Positions 16,820 through 25,658 of a stretch of 64,000 nt of DNA are shown piece after piece (the first letter of the stretch is position 1; each line of letters begins with the position of its first letter). The notes under the pieces are model-generated. The model saw only the letters and a list, made by a program, of their open reading frames with translations. It had not been told where the DNA came from and did no database searches. The stretch covers positions 1,874,501-1,938,500 of the forward strand of contig NZ_CP051677.1 of the NCBI RefSeq assembly GCF_012849055.1. Direction: 5' to 3'. This DNA comes from Spirosoma rhododendri. GTDB taxonomy: Bacteria > Bacteroidota > Bacteroidia > Cytophagales > Spirosomataceae. The position numbers and the translations under genes were made by a program.

Positions 16820-17674
16820 ATGCCACTTGACCAATTGACAGACCCGGAAGTTGACTCGGAAGGCAAGGAAATGTCGTTCCTTGACCATCTGGAAGAGCTT
16901 CGCTGGCACATTATCCGGGCGGCAGGAGCCATTCTGGTGTTTACCATCATCGCGTTTATTTTCATCGAGGAAATATTCGACAATGTGCTGCTGGGTCCGG
17001 CGAAAACCAGTTTCTGGACGTACCAGCAGATGTGTAAACTGGCTGCTTACACGGGGTACGCAGATTTGTGCGTCAAATCGCTGGATTTCAAATTGCAGGC
17101 GCTGGGATTCGCCGATCAGTTCACGATGTCGATGACGTCGTCGTTCTTCATCGGTTTGTGTTTTGCCTTTCCGTATGCCTTCTGGGAGGTTTGGCGGTTC
17201 ATCAAACCCGGTCTGCGGCAGTCGGAGAAAAAGGCCGCTCGCGGGGGTGTGTTCTACGTCTCTATCCTGTTCGCGCTTGGGCTGTTGTTCGGGTATTTCA
17301 TCGTGACGCCACTGGCCGTCAACTTCCTGATTAACTACCGGCTGTCGCCCCAGATTCAGAACAACATCGACATCACGTCGTACATTTCAACGATTGTAAC
17401 GCTGTCGCTGGGTTGTGCGCTGATTTTTCAGATGCCGATTATCGCGTTTGTGCTGTCGAAAGTGGGGGTGGTGACGCCGAAGTTCATGCGCGAATACCGC
17501 AAGCATGCCTGGATCGTCATTCTGATCATTGCTGGTGTCATCACGCCGTCGCCCGATTTGTATAGCCAGATTCTGGTAGCGCTGCCGCTGGCGTTGCTCT
17601 ACGAGATCAGTATCGTTGTGTCGGGGCGGGTCGAGAAGGCCCGGCTTCAGGAACTGCGCGATCTGGCTCAGTAA
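16820..17674 (+). CDS. tatC: Sec-independent protein translocase subunit TatC
   Basis: 285 aa, six membrane helices; receptor core for twin-arginine signal peptides. Landmarks: MSFLDHLEELRWHIIRA at the N-terminus, FWEVWRFIKPGLRQSEKKAA, and GVITPSPDLYSQILVALPLALLYE. The ATG at 16820 is preferred; an upstream in-frame ATG at 16745 would add 25 residues encoded entirely by repeat copy D. Compared with short TatC proteins there is an insert of about 40 residues in the first periplasmic loop (CKLAAYTGYADLCVKSLDF). A possible Tat substrate, the Gluconate_2-dh3 protein, is encoded at 29144. Confidence 0.95.
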   Translation: MPLDQLTDPEVDSEGKEMSFLDHLEELRWHIIRAAGAILVFTIIAFIFIEEIFDNVLLGPAKTSFWTYQQMCKLAAYTGYADLCVKSLDFKLQALGFADQFTMSMTSSFFIGLCFAFPYAFWEVWRFIKPGLRQSEKKAARGGVFYVSILFALGLLFGYFIVTPLAVNFLINYRLSPQIQNNIDITSYISTIVTLSLGCALIFQMPIIAFVLSKVGVVTPKFMREYRKHAWIVILIIAGVITPSPDLYSQILVALPLALLYEISIVVSGRVEKARLQELRDLAQ

Positions 17675-17694
17675 ATTAAATTGACAATCATAAG

Positions 17695-17734
17695 CGCCGA
17701 CTGCCAGCAGAAACTGGTAGTCGGCGTTCTCTTG
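17695..17734 (+). terminator. Putative terminator after tatC
   Basis: 13-bp arms (17695-17707 and 17714-17726) with one G-T pair and a 6-nt loop, followed by the weak T-rich stretch TTCTCTTGTTT. Confidence 0.6.
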
Positions 17735-17744
17735 TTTACGACGT

Positions 17745-17963
17745 ATGACTTACGATTTTAAGCGATACCATGTTCGCTCGATCAACGCGGCTACCGATGC
17801 CGAACGGGCGGCAATCAATCAGGAGTTGAAAGACTTGTACGAAAGCCTGTCGGCTGATGAGAAAGAGTCATTCAACAAACAGCTACAAACGTTTCTGGCG
17901 AAAGAGATGGGACGGCTCAAAGACAACTATGACTCGGTGAAAGGGAATCTGAGCGATAACTGA
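17745..17963 (+). CDS. Small helical protein of unknown function
   Basis: 72 aa, hydrophilic and predicted almost entirely helical (AERAAINQELKDLYESL, DEKESFNKQLQTFLAKEM). No signal peptide or membrane segment and no recognised domain. The codon use and the clean ATG suggest a real gene. It follows the tatC terminator and converges on the acetyltransferase gene with a 13-bp gap. Confidence 0.65.
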   Translation: MTYDFKRYHVRSINAATDAERAAINQELKDLYESLSADEKESFNKQLQTFLAKEMGRLKDNYDSVKGNLSDN

Positions 17964-17976
17964 TAGGGTAGAAAAG

Positions 17977-18477
17977 TTACAGCCGTTTCATCATGATGTA
18001 ATCTTCCATGAGGAAGCCGTTGCCAATGTCGATATCTTCCTCTCCGACGACCTCAAAGCCCATTTTTTCGTAAAACGACACCGCTTTGTTCTGGCGGTTG
18101 ACGTTGAGTTGCAACGCAACATCCTCTGCTTTTTCGGCCTGCTTCGCCACATAGTCGATCATCATCCGGCCGATGCCCTGTCCCTGTGAAGCGGGCAGCA
18201 GGTATATTTTATGAACCTTCGTAACGGGCTTTTCATTGACCGTCAGTTCGTAAGAAATGTACCCGAGTGGCTCGCCCGCGTCGCTTTCGGCCAGTAGAAA
18301 TACATGCCCTTTCTGGTCGATTTGCTCGGTGATAGCGTCCGGGCTGTACATCCAATTGAGCATGTACTGGATCTGCTCGGTAGTCAGAATTTCACCAAAG
18401 GTAATGGGCCATGTTTGGTGAGCCAGTTGTTCGATAAGTGGGTATTGGTTGGGCGTAACCGGAGTAAGGCGGGGCAT
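17977..18477 (-). CDS. GNAT family N-acetyltransferase
   Basis: 166 aa, one GNAT fold. Acetyl-CoA binding motif A is LLPASQGQGIGRMMIDYV, followed by the conserved NRQNKAVSFYEKMGFEVVGEED. The N-terminal segment (YPLIEQLAHQTWPITFGEILTTEQIQYMLNWMYS) matches GNAT proteins often annotated as ribosomal or small-molecule acetyltransferases. The substrate is unknown. It lies just downstream of the DUF58 gene on the same strand with a 26-bp gap, so it may be the last gene of that operon. Confidence 0.88.
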   Translation of the reverse strand: MPRLTPVTPNQYPLIEQLAHQTWPITFGEILTTEQIQYMLNWMYSPDAITEQIDQKGHVFLLAESDAGEPLGYISYELTVNEKPVTKVHKIYLLPASQGQGIGRMMIDYVAKQAEKAEDVALQLNVNRQNKAVSFYEKMGFEVVGEEDIDIGNGFLMEDYIMMKRL

Positions 18478-18503
18478 TGGCGTAGTGTTTTGGGCGATAA
18501 ACG

Positions 18504-19856
18504 TCAGATCAGACCACGCGCTTTCAGATCGAGATAGCGGTTGATCGTATTGGCTGTCAGGTTTTGCGGAGCGGTCAGAATGGTTTGGATACCGTACTGC
18601 TGCAACTCGCGAACGATCTGCTTCTTCTCAAAAGCAAATTTCTCGGCAATGGTTTTCTGGTACACCTGTTCCGTGTCCTGCGCCGGTTGGTCGATAAGGG
18701 CGCGAAGGGCGGTATTGTCAAAGAAGATAACCAGCAGCAGATGGTCTTTCGCCAGCCGACGCAGGTAAGGCAACTGCCGCCGTAGCCCGTTGACGGTATC
18801 GAAATTGGTAAACAGCAGGAGCAGACTTCGCTGCCGGATGTGCGTTCGGACGCTGGTATACAGGAGTTCGTAGTCTGATTCCTGAAAGCGCGTTTTCTGC
18901 CGGTATAGCGCGTCGAGAATACGCCCGATCTGACCGGCCCGGCGGTCGGCAGGAACGACCTGCCCGAGCTGGTTGGAAAAGGTCATAATACCCGCCCGGT
19001 CCTGCTTGTACAGGGCCACATTGCACAGGACAAGACTGGCATTGATGGCGTAGTCGAGCAGAGTAAGCCCGTCGAAGGGCGACTGCATCGGGCGGCCTTT
19101 GTCGATCAGGCAGTACACCGGCTGCGAGCGTTCGTCCTGAAACGCGTTGACGACCAATGACGCATTCTGCCCGTCGGTGCGCCGGGCGGTGGCCCGCCAG
19201 TTGATCGTGCGAATATCATCGCCGGTGGCGTAGGGGCGAAGCTGTTCAAACTCCATACTGTGCCCCACCCGCCGAATTCGTTTAATGCCTACTTGGGTAA
19301 GACGGTTTGTGGCGGCCAATAGTTCGTACTGCCGCATCTGCAAAAACGACGGATACACGGCCACCTGCTTCCCCGTTTCAAACTGATACCGGCGCTTGAG
19401 CAGCCCCAGTGGCGTCAGGACGAAGACGTTGACCGCGCCGAAGCTGTATTCACCGCGTTTGGTCGGCCGAAGTTCGTACCGGATCGTTTTGGTTTCGTTG
19501 GGATTCAGTCGGTCGCGGAAGAGCAGGTCGCGTCGCTGAAACTGAAACGGTATCTCGTCGATGACGTCAACGTCGGTGCGGAAGGGGTAATGATTTTCCA
19601 GATAGATTGTCAGCGGGTTTTCGTCGCCGTTGCTGAGCCGATCGGGTACGTCGCGCCGGGCAAAAAAAGCGGTTCGGTTGCCCAGTGTCGGGCGGAAAAG
19701 CAGCCAGCCGTCGATGCCAATGAGCACTAGAAAAACCCCCAGGGCGATCTGCACCAGCGGCAGCAACACCGGGAGTGCCCAGGCCGCCACAAACGCCATA
19801 ACGAAAGCAATCAGTAACAGCCACAGCCGCAGCGCAACGAACAGAGAACGAATCAT
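18504..19856 (-). CDS. DUF58 domain protein
   Basis: 450 aa. Two N-terminal membrane segments are followed by a long cytosolic part with the DUF58 signature (RPYATGDDIRTINWRATARR) and a von Willebrand A-like domain (PVYCLIDKGRPMQSPFDGLTLLDYAI). DUF58 proteins nearly always sit beside a MoxR ATPase and are thought to act with it as a chaperone or insertase for envelope components. It overlaps the MoxR gene by 4 bp, so the two are translationally coupled. Confidence 0.92.
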   Translation of the reverse strand: MIRSLFVALRLWLLLIAFVMAFVAAWALPVLLPLVQIALGVFLVLIGIDGWLLFRPTLGNRTAFFARRDVPDRLSNGDENPLTIYLENHYPFRTDVDVIDEIPFQFQRRDLLFRDRLNPNETKTIRYELRPTKRGEYSFGAVNVFVLTPLGLLKRRYQFETGKQVAVYPSFLQMRQYELLAATNRLTQVGIKRIRRVGHSMEFEQLRPYATGDDIRTINWRATARRTDGQNASLVVNAFQDERSQPVYCLIDKGRPMQSPFDGLTLLDYAINASLVLCNVALYKQDRAGIMTFSNQLGQVVPADRRAGQIGRILDALYRQKTRFQESDYELLYTSVRTHIRQRSLLLLFTNFDTVNGLRRQLPYLRRLAKDHLLLVIFFDNTALRALIDQPAQDTEQVYQKTIAEKFAFEKKQIVRELQQYGIQTILTAPQNLTANTINRYLDLKARGLI

Positions 19857-20827
19857 CGGGGCACGTCGATTTTTTGAACCAGCTGCGCGATGACGTCGTC
19901 GGCGGTACTGCCTTCCATTTCGCGTTCGGGCGTCAGCAGCACGCGGTGGCGAAGAACGGGCGCGGCCAGTTCCTGCACATCTTCGGGGGTGATAAAGTCG
20001 CGGCCCCGGATAGTAGCGAGGGCTTTGGCGCTGTTGAGTATAGCCACCGACGCCCGGGGCGACGCCCCCAGGTATAGCGCTTTACTGCTGCGCGTAGCCT
20101 GTACGATGCTGGCAATGTAGCCGAACAGGTTTTCTTCAACGTGCACCTGATGTACCTGTGTTCGCAAGGTTGCCAACTGATCAGCGGTTAGTACGGGCTG
20201 CACGGCGTCGAGAGCATCGGTCAGGTTACGACGTTGATGGTGGCCTTGTAGAATCGCTATTTCGTCGGCTGTTTCGGGATAGCCAACAACGATTTTGAAT
20301 AGAAAGCGGTCGAGCTGGGCTTCGGGCAGGCGGTAGGTGCCTTCCTGCTCGATCGGATTCTGCGTCGCCAGTACCATAAACGGTTCGTCGAGCCGGTAGG
20401 TCGTTCCGTCGTTGGTGATCTGTCGTTCTTCCATGACCTCAAACAACGCGGCCTGCGTTTTGGCCGGGGCGCGGTTGATCTCATCAATCAGCACGATGCT
20501 GGCAAAAATTGGCCCCTGCCGAAACGAAAAATCGCCGGTTTTGGGTACGAAAATGTTGGTGCCCAGCACGTCGGCAGGCATCAGGTCGGGCGTAAACTGA
20601 ATCCGGCTGAAAGGTACCGACAGGGTCTTCGCCAGAAGTTTCGCCATCAGTGTCTTTGCTACGCCCGGTACCCCTTCGATCAGCACATGGCCGTCGGCGA
20701 GCAGGGCCGTCAGTAGCAGGTCAATGGTAGGTTGCTGCCCAACAATGACCCGGCCCACTTCGGTGCGAATCGACTCAATGGCGGTGTGGATGGGGGTGAG
20801 GTCTGTGCGGGGCTCGAAGGATTCCAT
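19853..20827 (-). CDS. MoxR family AAA+ ATPase
   Basis: 324 aa. Walker A GVPGVAKT near residues 52-59; Walker B and the following segment IVLIDEINRAPAKTQAALFEVMEE; sensor region LATQNPIEQEGTYRLPEAQLDRFL; C-terminal lid ASPRASVAILNSAKALATIRGRDFI. MoxR ATPases remodel or mature partner proteins. Position between the DUF4350 and DUF58 genes makes the DUF58 protein its likely partner. Confidence 0.95.
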   Translation of the reverse strand: MESFEPRTDLTPIHTAIESIRTEVGRVIVGQQPTIDLLLTALLADGHVLIEGVPGVAKTLMAKLLAKTLSVPFSRIQFTPDLMPADVLGTNIFVPKTGDFSFRQGPIFASIVLIDEINRAPAKTQAALFEVMEERQITNDGTTYRLDEPFMVLATQNPIEQEGTYRLPEAQLDRFLFKIVVGYPETADEIAILQGHHQRRNLTDALDAVQPVLTADQLATLRTQVHQVHVEENLFGYIASIVQATRSSKALYLGASPRASVAILNSAKALATIRGRDFITPEDVQELAAPVLRHRVLLTPEREMEGSTADDVIAQLVQKIDVPR

Positions 20828-20841
20828 GTGGAAGTACTTGA

Positions 20842-22026
20842 TTAAAGTGATGCGTAGAACTGTTCCATAGCCCGGTTCAGGCGGAGCAGATCGAATTCGG
20901 AAAGCGAAACGCTGCGCCGGGCGTCGCGCAGCAGGCGGGTGAGGTCAGCGGCTTCGTCGGCTGACAAACCGCTTTTCTGACTCAGCCGGGTGGTAAATTC
21001 GGTATCGAGGGTCGTTGTGTTTAGGCCATACCGCTCGCGCAGATCGGCCAGAAAATACTGCACTCGCTGCCGGGCCAGATTATCGTGGTTGCCTTGCTGA
21101 AAATAAAGCTGCCCGATCGTTTCGACAAATTCGAGCGATGTGTTGCGGGGTGGTTCAACTACGGGGATAACGCGCTGTGTACGCTTCCCGGCAAACAGTA
21201 CGTAAAAAAGCACCCCAAACACCACGAGGTAGTAAGCCCAGTTGAGCGCCGGTTGCGACCAGACGTACCGGAAGATCGACTGCTCTTCTTTCCCAAACCG
21301 CCCCTGCTTCTGGTATTCGTCCCAATAAGTCGGCGCCGTGGGCAGATACGACAGCGCGTTGAATGCGTAGTCGGACGATTTTGGGTCCAGCACGTAATAA
21401 TTGGTAAACGCCAGCGGTAGGTTATGGATCAGAAACTGCCCCCGGCCGTAGCGAACCCGGATAAAGGTCGGCTCCCGGCGGGCGTTACGAGCCAGCACGG
21501 TAACCGTTGCGGATTTGAGGATGCGGATAAAGTTACGGCCGTCGTCGTGCCGGAATGTGTAGCCTACAGACGGACTCAACCTCGGGTTGACAAGGTATTG
21601 GCGAAGGGTCGTATCGGCTCGCTGCGGTTTTTGTTCGTCGGCTTTGAAGCCGAGCTGCCGGCTCAGCGAATCAGGAAATTGATAAGCCGATACCAGCACC
21701 GTGTTGCCCCGCTCGACGTAGCGGAGCAGTTCGCGCTGGTCGTTCCGGTCGATTTTGAAGTCGTGGGCAATCAGAACGTAATTGCTGCGCGTGGGGAGCT
21801 TCGTTTCGGTCAGGAAATTATACACCGGTGTGCGTACGGTTGGTACGGCTGGCTGGCTCAGCAGGTCCGGCAGCAGTTCGTACAGGGCCTGCGTACCAAA
21901 CGGAATCTTGTTGTCGTTTCGGTAGGTCGGCGTCCAGTCGAGGGGTTTGGGGCGATAGTAGTCAAACAGCACGTAGCCCACGACCGTCAACACCAGTAGC
22001 AGTGTGTATTTGTTGGGTTTACGCAC
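20842..22026 (-). CDS. DUF4350 domain membrane protein
   Basis: 394 aa. One N-terminal membrane anchor (YTLLLVLTVVGYVLFDYY) precedes an extracytoplasmic domain with the DUF4350 pattern (PFGTQALYELLPDLL, YVLIAHDFKIDRNDQRELLRYVERGNTVLVSAY, GRGQFLIHNLPLAFTNYYVL). A second membrane segment (WAYYLVVFGVLFYVLFAG) leads to a cytosolic helical tail. The domain resembles GATase-like folds that bind in the periplasm; no enzyme activity is known. The gap to the neighbouring DUF4129 gene is 3 bp. Confidence 0.88.
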   Translation of the reverse strand: MRKPNKYTLLLVLTVVGYVLFDYYRPKPLDWTPTYRNDNKIPFGTQALYELLPDLLSQPAVPTVRTPVYNFLTETKLPTRSNYVLIAHDFKIDRNDQRELLRYVERGNTVLVSAYQFPDSLSRQLGFKADEQKPQRADTTLRQYLVNPRLSPSVGYTFRHDDGRNFIRILKSATVTVLARNARREPTFIRVRYGRGQFLIHNLPLAFTNYYVLDPKSSDYAFNALSYLPTAPTYWDEYQKQGRFGKEEQSIFRYVWSQPALNWAYYLVVFGVLFYVLFAGKRTQRVIPVVEPPRNTSLEFVETIGQLYFQQGNHDNLARQRVQYFLADLRERYGLNTTTLDTEFTTRLSQKSGLSADEAADLTRLLRDARRSVSLSEFDLLRLNRAMEQFYASL

Positions 22027-22029
22027 GAA

Positions 22030-22782
22030 TCAGGATAAAGATTGGTGAATGTTGAGCAATTGGAAGGCGCGAAAGTCGGCTTGTAACCGGGCAAACTGAT
22101 CGCTGTCGATGGCCGCGTTGCCATACCAGACGTAATCGAACTGCTGGGTAAGCCGCTCGAAGCCGCGCTGATGCGGTGTGCCCGCCAGTTCATACACATA
22201 CTGGCGGTTGGTTTTCTCGCGCTGGTACCGGATCAACTGCGCGTCGGTCAGTCGTTTCAGCGTTTGCAGATATAGCAGCCGCACCGCCAGCCGGTATTGC
22301 TTACCGTCGATCGCCTGACTGATCGCCGTGCCGAAGTCGATACCCTGAATATCCTCCGGGCTGCTTTCGTAGTCGAGCTGGCTGGATTGCGACTGGCGCG
22401 GAAACAGAAAATCCAGGTAATTAGCCTTGCGCAACAGGTAGAACACTACCCCGATCAGAACGGCAAGCAGCACGTACTGCCCGTAATCGTCGTACGCCTT
22501 GCTGTTAAATAGCCGCATAAACTGTCGCCAGTAATAGTACAGAAAGCGGCCTAGTGAGTCATCCGGCGGGGGTGGTTCATTGTCGTACTGATAAGCCTGA
22601 CTGCGCTGAAGGTCGCGGAGCTGCGCAGCCGCTGGTCGGCGCACTACCACCGCGCCCCGGTCGTCGGGTGCCTTGCCCGGCTGGGCGCACACTGAGCCCA
22701 CGCCAATAATCAGGAGCAGACAGCACAGGTAAGCCACGAGCCGGTTTGCGCTCCGCACGCGACGATCAGAAATCACCCTCAT
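22030..22782 (-). CDS. DUF4129 domain membrane protein
   Basis: The start ATG at 22782 is chosen because it begins a signal-like segment (VAYLCCLLLIIGVGSVCAQ). It overlaps the upstream gene by 17 bp, against 158 bp for the longest frame. 250 aa. A central membrane segment (YVLLAVLIGVVFYLL) divides a periplasmic N-terminal part with a Pro-rich stretch (EPPPPDD) from the cytosolic DUF4129 domain (RLAVRLLYLQTLKRLTDAQL, FERLTQQFDYVWYGN). DUF4129 recurs in MoxR/DUF58 operons. Confidence 0.87.
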   Translation of the reverse strand: MRVISDRRVRSANRLVAYLCCLLLIIGVGSVCAQPGKAPDDRGAVVVRRPAAAQLRDLQRSQAYQYDNEPPPPDDSLGRFLYYYWRQFMRLFNSKAYDDYGQYVLLAVLIGVVFYLLRKANYLDFLFPRQSQSSQLDYESSPEDIQGIDFGTAISQAIDGKQYRLAVRLLYLQTLKRLTDAQLIRYQREKTNRQYVYELAGTPHQRGFERLTQQFDYVWYGNAAIDSDQFARLQADFRAFQLLNIHQSLS

Positions 22783-23650
22783 CCGTAGTGCGGGGTTTGG
22801 TCGGGGTCGTGCCGATGCTGTTGATGGCCGAATGCAGACTGACATTTTCGTGCTGCTCAACCAGATTACCGTACTGAAAGGCGATGGCCAGGTATATGAT
22901 CGAATAAAGTATCGACCGGCCAATCAGTCCGATTATGTTGGCAATGATGAGCCAGATCGGTAATCCGTCGCCCGGTAGCAGTTTCCCGGCCGACAGGAAG
23001 CCAACCAGCCCACCGGGCAGGGCAAACACCAGACTCAGGATACCGACGATAATTACGATAACGAGCAGATAGCCGAAGGTAGCCCACCAGTTGTCGCGAA
23101 TCAGGTTGAGGCAACGTGCCCAGGCCTCGCCGAATCCGGCTTTCTCGAAGTACGTAATGGCGAAGCCTATCGACAGCACTATGCCAATGTAAATGCCCGG
23201 CAGCAGCAGGCAGAAGAAGCCAATCGACGTGATGATCGATATCAGTATCGTGTAGACAACCATCCGGCCAATCTGCGACTGCATATCATCCCAGATATCG
23301 GCCACCGTCGCTGTCTGTCCGGTTTCTGTCCGGTGCAGGTGAGCGTAGGTAGTCAGAATGACGGCTACGTTGGTCAGAACGCCGAACAGCAGCGACAGCC
23401 AGTAGGAGGGCGAAAGCAGGCGGGTCATGAAAAGAAGACCGGCGTATGGGTTTCCGGCATCGGTCTGCGCGTCGGAAGCCGCCCGCAGCACATTGTTTAG
23501 CGTGAACGACGACGCGACGGCCGTAACGACAGCTACGGGGCCGACAATGTACAGCAGCGACAGCAGCAGGCTCCGGTAGTGTTGCCGGATGTACTGAAAA
23601 ACGGCGTTGATTTTCTCGCCGAAATCACGTTGTACGTACAGGTTGTTCAT
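22766..23650 (-). CDS. Multi-pass membrane protein of the MoxR/DUF58 operon
   Basis: 294 aa with about six hydrophobic helices. The N-terminus is cytosolic (MNNLYVQRDFGEKINAVFQYIRQHY). The layout resembles the membrane domains called GlyGly/DUF4013 or glycerophosphodiesterase membrane domain (WARCLNLIRDNWWATFGYLLVIVIIVGIL). No catalytic motif is visible. It overlaps the SpoIIM family gene by 4 bp and the DUF4129 gene by 17 bp. Confidence 0.8.
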   Translation of the reverse strand: MNNLYVQRDFGEKINAVFQYIRQHYRSLLLSLLYIVGPVAVVTAVASSFTLNNVLRAASDAQTDAGNPYAGLLFMTRLLSPSYWLSLLFGVLTNVAVILTTYAHLHRTETGQTATVADIWDDMQSQIGRMVVYTILISIITSIGFFCLLLPGIYIGIVLSIGFAITYFEKAGFGEAWARCLNLIRDNWWATFGYLLVIVIIVGILSLVFALPGGLVGFLSAGKLLPGDGLPIWLIIANIIGLIGRSILYSIIYLAIAFQYGNLVEQHENVSLHSAINSIGTTPTKPRTTDEGDF

Positions 23651-24591
23651 GGTTGTAAACGACGGTTGAGGATGATGGGATACAGAACGAAATACCAGCC
23701 GATAAAAGCCGCCGACAGGCCGATAATACCGATACTAACGACGGGTGGCAGTGTCAGCCGCGTTACGAAACTTTCCAGAAAGCCAGCCATAATAAATATA
23801 GGAACGAGCCCCACCGCAATTTTCAGCCCCTGCTTCATACCCCGCCGGAAGGAAGTCAGGCGATCGTAGGTGCCGGGGAAAAGCAGGCTGTTACCAACCG
23901 TCAGGCCAGCACTGCCCGCGATGATGATGGCCGATATTTCGAGGGTGCCGTGAATCCAGATTTTTAGAATAGAGTCGATCAGTAGCCCCCGCTCGTGAAA
24001 AAACTCCTGAAACGCGCCGAGCATCACGCCGTTGTAAAACAGCATCGCCACCGTGCCGAACGAGGCCAACAGGCCGAAAATAAACGTGCGGAACGCGACC
24101 ATAATGTTATTCAGCGTGATCTGGAAAAACATGGTGCCCTGATCGCTTTCCCCGTATACGCCCAGCGGATTGCCTTTTTTGATGTTTTCCAGCGTCATGT
24201 TCACGTAACCGTCGCCCAGAATCAGCCGGACAAACGTGTCGTCGTGCGCGGCCGATACCCAGCCCAGCACCCCGGCCAGCAGGAAGATAGCAGTCGCAAC
24301 GGCCAGCAGCGGATGGGTTTGCCGAAACAGCAGCGGTAGCTCGTACTGCCAGAACTGCACGAAGCGGTTCAGGTCGCTGCGTTTAGTTTGCATCAGCCCC
24401 CGGTGTTGCCGACCGGCCAGTTCGTTGAGGTATTGGGTGATGCGGGCGTTGGGGTAAAACGTGCGGGCGTAGGCCAGATCGTCGGTCAACTCGATGAACC
24501 GTTCGGTTAGCCGGTCGGGGTCGGTTGTTGGCTCCTGCTCAATAGCCTGCCATTTCTCGGTATTCTGTTTGATAAACCGGGCTTCGCGCAT
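23647..24591 (-). CDS. SpoIIM (stage II sporulation protein M) family membrane protein
   Basis: First gene of the operon. The ATG at 24591 gives 314 aa beginning MREARFIKQNTEKWQAIE, as in family members; a longer frame to 24708 would reach into the promoter of the divergent gene. Five or six helices follow a cytosolic helical N-terminus. Conserved features: NIMVAFRTFIFGLLASFGT, MLGAFQEFFHERGLLIDSILKIWIHGTLEISAIIIAG. In Firmicutes SpoIIM takes part in the DMP peptidoglycan hydrolase complex; the role in this gene cluster is unknown. Confidence 0.9.
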   Translation of the reverse strand: MREARFIKQNTEKWQAIEQEPTTDPDRLTERFIELTDDLAYARTFYPNARITQYLNELAGRQHRGLMQTKRSDLNRFVQFWQYELPLLFRQTHPLLAVATAIFLLAGVLGWVSAAHDDTFVRLILGDGYVNMTLENIKKGNPLGVYGESDQGTMFFQITLNNIMVAFRTFIFGLLASFGTVAMLFYNGVMLGAFQEFFHERGLLIDSILKIWIHGTLEISAIIIAGSAGLTVGNSLLFPGTYDRLTSFRRGMKQGLKIAVGLVPIFIMAGFLESFVTRLTLPPVVSIGIIGLSAAFIGWYFVLYPIILNRRLQP

Positions 24592-24669
24592 GAGCGGTGG
24601 GTACTGTTGATCGGAAGAGTGTGTCGGAAAAATTGCGCGTTTTTGTGCAGTTAAGCAAGTTGAGCCACC

Positions 24670-24677
24670 TATTTTTG
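24670..24677 (+). promoter_or_regulatory. Putative -7 box of the RDD gene
   Basis: TATTTTTG matches TAnnTTTG, 62 nt before the ATG at 24740, in the divergent region between the SpoIIM and RDD genes. Confidence 0.45.
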
Positions 24678-24739
24678 TTTCAGCCCCACCACCGCCTTCG
24701 GTACGCATTGGTTGCGTAGCCCCTTAGCGTTCATTGTCT

Positions 24740-25443
24740 ATGTCTGTCCTTGTCCATACATCCCAGCATGTCACGCTCGAATACCAGCCCGCCAGCGTCG
24801 GCGACCGGATGCTGGCTACCCTCGTCGACTACGGCGTATTTTTAGGCTGGGCCATGATCGTGGGTCTGCTCAGTACAGGGATGGGGGAGCTTCATACGCA
24901 TCGTCGCTGTTGATAGGGCTGTTTTTTCTGGGGCCGATCGTGTTTTACGACCTGCTCAGCGAATACCTGCTCAACGGACAAAGCGTCGGAAAAATCGCCA
25001 TGAATATCCGGGTCGTCATGCTCGACGGGTCGCAACCGAACTTTGGTGCTTACCTGCTACGGTGGGTACTGCGAATCGTTGAATCCGGCGCGATGCTGTT
25101 TGGTATCGTGCCCATAATTGCGGTTGCGATCAACGGTAAGGGCCAGCGGTTGGGCGACATTGCCGCCGGAACGACCGTTGTCAAGCTCAAACCTGCTGTC
25201 TCGCTCGATGACGTGCTGATGCAGCCAACGCCCGAAAACTATCAGGTCATGTTTCCCGACGTGCGGCTGCTAACCGACCACGATATCAGCGTGGTGCGCG
25301 ACGTGCTGCGCCGGGGCGATACGTGGGCTGTCAGTCAGGCCGCCGACCGGATCAAAGAAGTGACCGATATCTCGACAACACTCGGCAGCCGTGCATTCCT
25401 GCATCAGATTGTTGCCGATTACCAGTTTATAACTAGTCAATAG
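24740..25443 (+). pseudogene. RDD family membrane protein, frameshifted in a G5 run
   Basis: The N-terminal third is in one frame from ATG 24740 (TSQHVTLEYQPASVGDRM, LVDYGVFLGWAMIVGLL, typical RDD start) and stops at a TGA near 24914. The rest is in another frame (SSLLIGLFFLGPIVFYDLLS, LNGQSVGKIAMNIRVV, GKGQRLGDIAAGTTVV). Adding one G to the G5 run at 24883-24887 joins the two parts into one RDD protein of about 235 aa. It is divergent from the SpoIIM operon, and RDD genes commonly accompany such operons. Either a true null, a phase-variable tract, or a sequencing error. Confidence 0.85.
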
Positions 25444-25481
25444 AAGAGCTTTATCGTTGTTTAGTCTATAAGCCGTCGGCA

Positions 25482-25553
25482 TTACCCCCCAGCCCCCTGA
25501 AGGGGGAGCATTCCGCAAATGAACCGCTCCCCCTTCAGGGGGCTGGGGGGTAA
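25482..25553. repeat. Left palindromic repeat of the DUF559 unit
   Basis: Perfect 28-bp arms (25482-25509 and 25526-25553) with a 16-nt loop. The arm reads TTACCCCCCAGCCCC then CTGAAGGGGGAGC, so each arm also contains its own short CCCCCT/AGGGGG palindrome. Confidence 0.92.
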
Positions 25554-25658
25554 ACAGGCCGAAGGGAATTTGGCTATTACTAGGGCTAATTTAGGGATCC
25601 AACAGCCCTGCTATTCAGGAGGATGGGGGTGTAGTTGGTATGATAAATCCATAAGCAT

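Noticed and set aside
22783..22923. A longer start for the DUF4129 gene
   Set aside because: It would overlap the upstream membrane protein gene by 158 bp and reads as a shadow of that gene.
24740..25443. Programmed ribosomal frameshift in the RDD gene
   Set aside because: RDD proteins are not known to use frameshifting and there is no slippery heptamer with a downstream structure; a one-base loss in a G5 run is simpler.
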